Shown: one piece after another, positions 4,992-5,217 of the stretch
How positions within the stretch are numbered: position 1 is the first letter of the stretch
Layout: each line of letters opens with the position of its first letter
Assembly (NCBI GenBank): GCA_021819345.1
Contig: JAKARG010000253.1
Location: 1-5,217, forward strand
Direction of reading: 5' to 3'
DNA from: Actinomycetes bacterium
GTDB lineage: Bacteria; Actinomycetota; Acidimicrobiia; Acidimicrobiales; Palsa-688
Length of the DNA: 5,217 bases
Notes under the pieces: model-generated
The model's input: only the letters and a program-made list of their open reading frames with translations
Databases searched by the model: none
What the model was told of the DNA's origin: nothing
Translations under genes and position numbers: made by a program

Positions 4992-5217
4992 TCAGTCGCC
5001 GGGGACCAGGGAGGCGAGGCCGGCTGCTCGGGCGAGGGCCCGCAGGTCTCCCACCGGCCGGGCGCCGAGGTGGCCCACGACCTCGGCGGCGGCCACCGAG
5101 CCGAGCCGCGCCGCCTCCAGCGGGGTCGCCCCACCGAGGTGTGCGCGGAGGTAGCCAGCAGCGAACAGGTCGCCGGCACCGGTGGTGTCGACTACCTCTG
5201 CGTCCACTGCGGGCACC
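4992..5217 (-). CDS. PfkB-family carbohydrate/nucleoside kinase, C-terminal fragment
   Basis: The last 74 residues of a ribokinase-like kinase whose N-terminal part lies beyond the right edge. EVVDTTGAGDLFAAGYL is the second PfkB signature: GAGD supplies the anion hole and the catalytic Asp that activates the acceptor hydroxyl. The following ATPLEAARLGSVAAAEVVGHLGARP and a final helix are the usual end of the domain. The AAEVVxHLGARP ending resembles bacterial adenosine-kinase-like members, but the substrate-binding half is not in the window, so sugar, adenosine or another nucleoside are all open. The stop is TGA at 4994-4992, a normal ending for the family. It converges on the bL37-like gene, with no sign of shared transcription with the rsmA operon. 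The GTG codons just inside the edge are internal, not the start. Confidence 0.92.
   Translation of the reverse strand, partial: VPAVDAEVVDTTGAGDLFAAGYLRAHLGGATPLEAARLGSVAAAEVVGHLGARPVGDLRALARAAGLASLVPGD

Noticed and set aside
4820..5179. Minus-strand frame through the kinase 3' end that continues into the 32-nt repeats, suggesting a frameshifted longer kinase tail
   Set aside because: The kinase in its own frame ends at a normal place for the PfkB fold (after the final helix). The 32-nt period shifts frame at each unit, so no consistent peptide is encoded.

Overview
The window is very GC-rich bacterial DNA with GTG starts, tightly packed genes and overlapping stop/start codons. It looks like Actinomycetota. 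The family versions present, the gene order and a bL37-like mini-protein fit a deep lineage such as Acidimicrobiia, but that placement is inference. No prophage, transposase, CRISPR array, rRNA or tRNA gene is visible.

Positions 1-4331 (minus strand, read right to left) hold one apparent operon: a small DUF192-like protein (4331-4014), rsmI (4021-3071), metG (3061-1553), tatD (1536-784) and rsmA (787 to beyond position 1). Junctions are an 8-nt overlap (GTGACTGA), a 9-nt gap, a 16-nt gap and a 4-nt overlap (GTGA). Three of the five genes serve translation: RsmI 2'-O-methylates 16S rRNA near C1402, RsmA dimethylates A1518/A1519, and MetG charges tRNA-Met. TatD is a metal-dependent nuclease that often travels with metG and rsmA. 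The rsmA frame is open across the left edge, starts at GTG 787 and is unmistakable by motif.

Positions 4332-4595 form a divergent intergenic region. At each end an actinobacterial TAnnnT -10 box lies only 6-7 nt from the start codon, so both flanking genes look leaderless. Between them is a degenerate 17-20 nt tandem repeat (4411-4566) with three exact copies of one 19-nt unit. To its right, on the plus strand, is a 28-codon gene (4596-4682) whose product is very basic and carries a KANHGRKPN block resembling the actinobacterial large-subunit ribosomal protein bL37.

Positions 4683-4991 (309 nt) hold no credible gene but are crowded with repeats: an 18-bp duplication over the bL37 stop codon, a short hairpin, a ~100-bp imperfect inverted repeat, and three 32-nt tandem units ending at the next gene. 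Positions 4992-5217 (minus) are the 3' end of a PfkB-family kinase that enters from the right edge and converges on the bL37-like gene.

The genes are largely ordinary housekeeping genes. The points worth a second look are the leaderless bL37-like mini-gene, the paired leaderless promoters around a tandem repeat, the degenerate DUF192 protein, the expanded RsmA loop with an in-frame repeat, and the repeat-dense convergent spacer.
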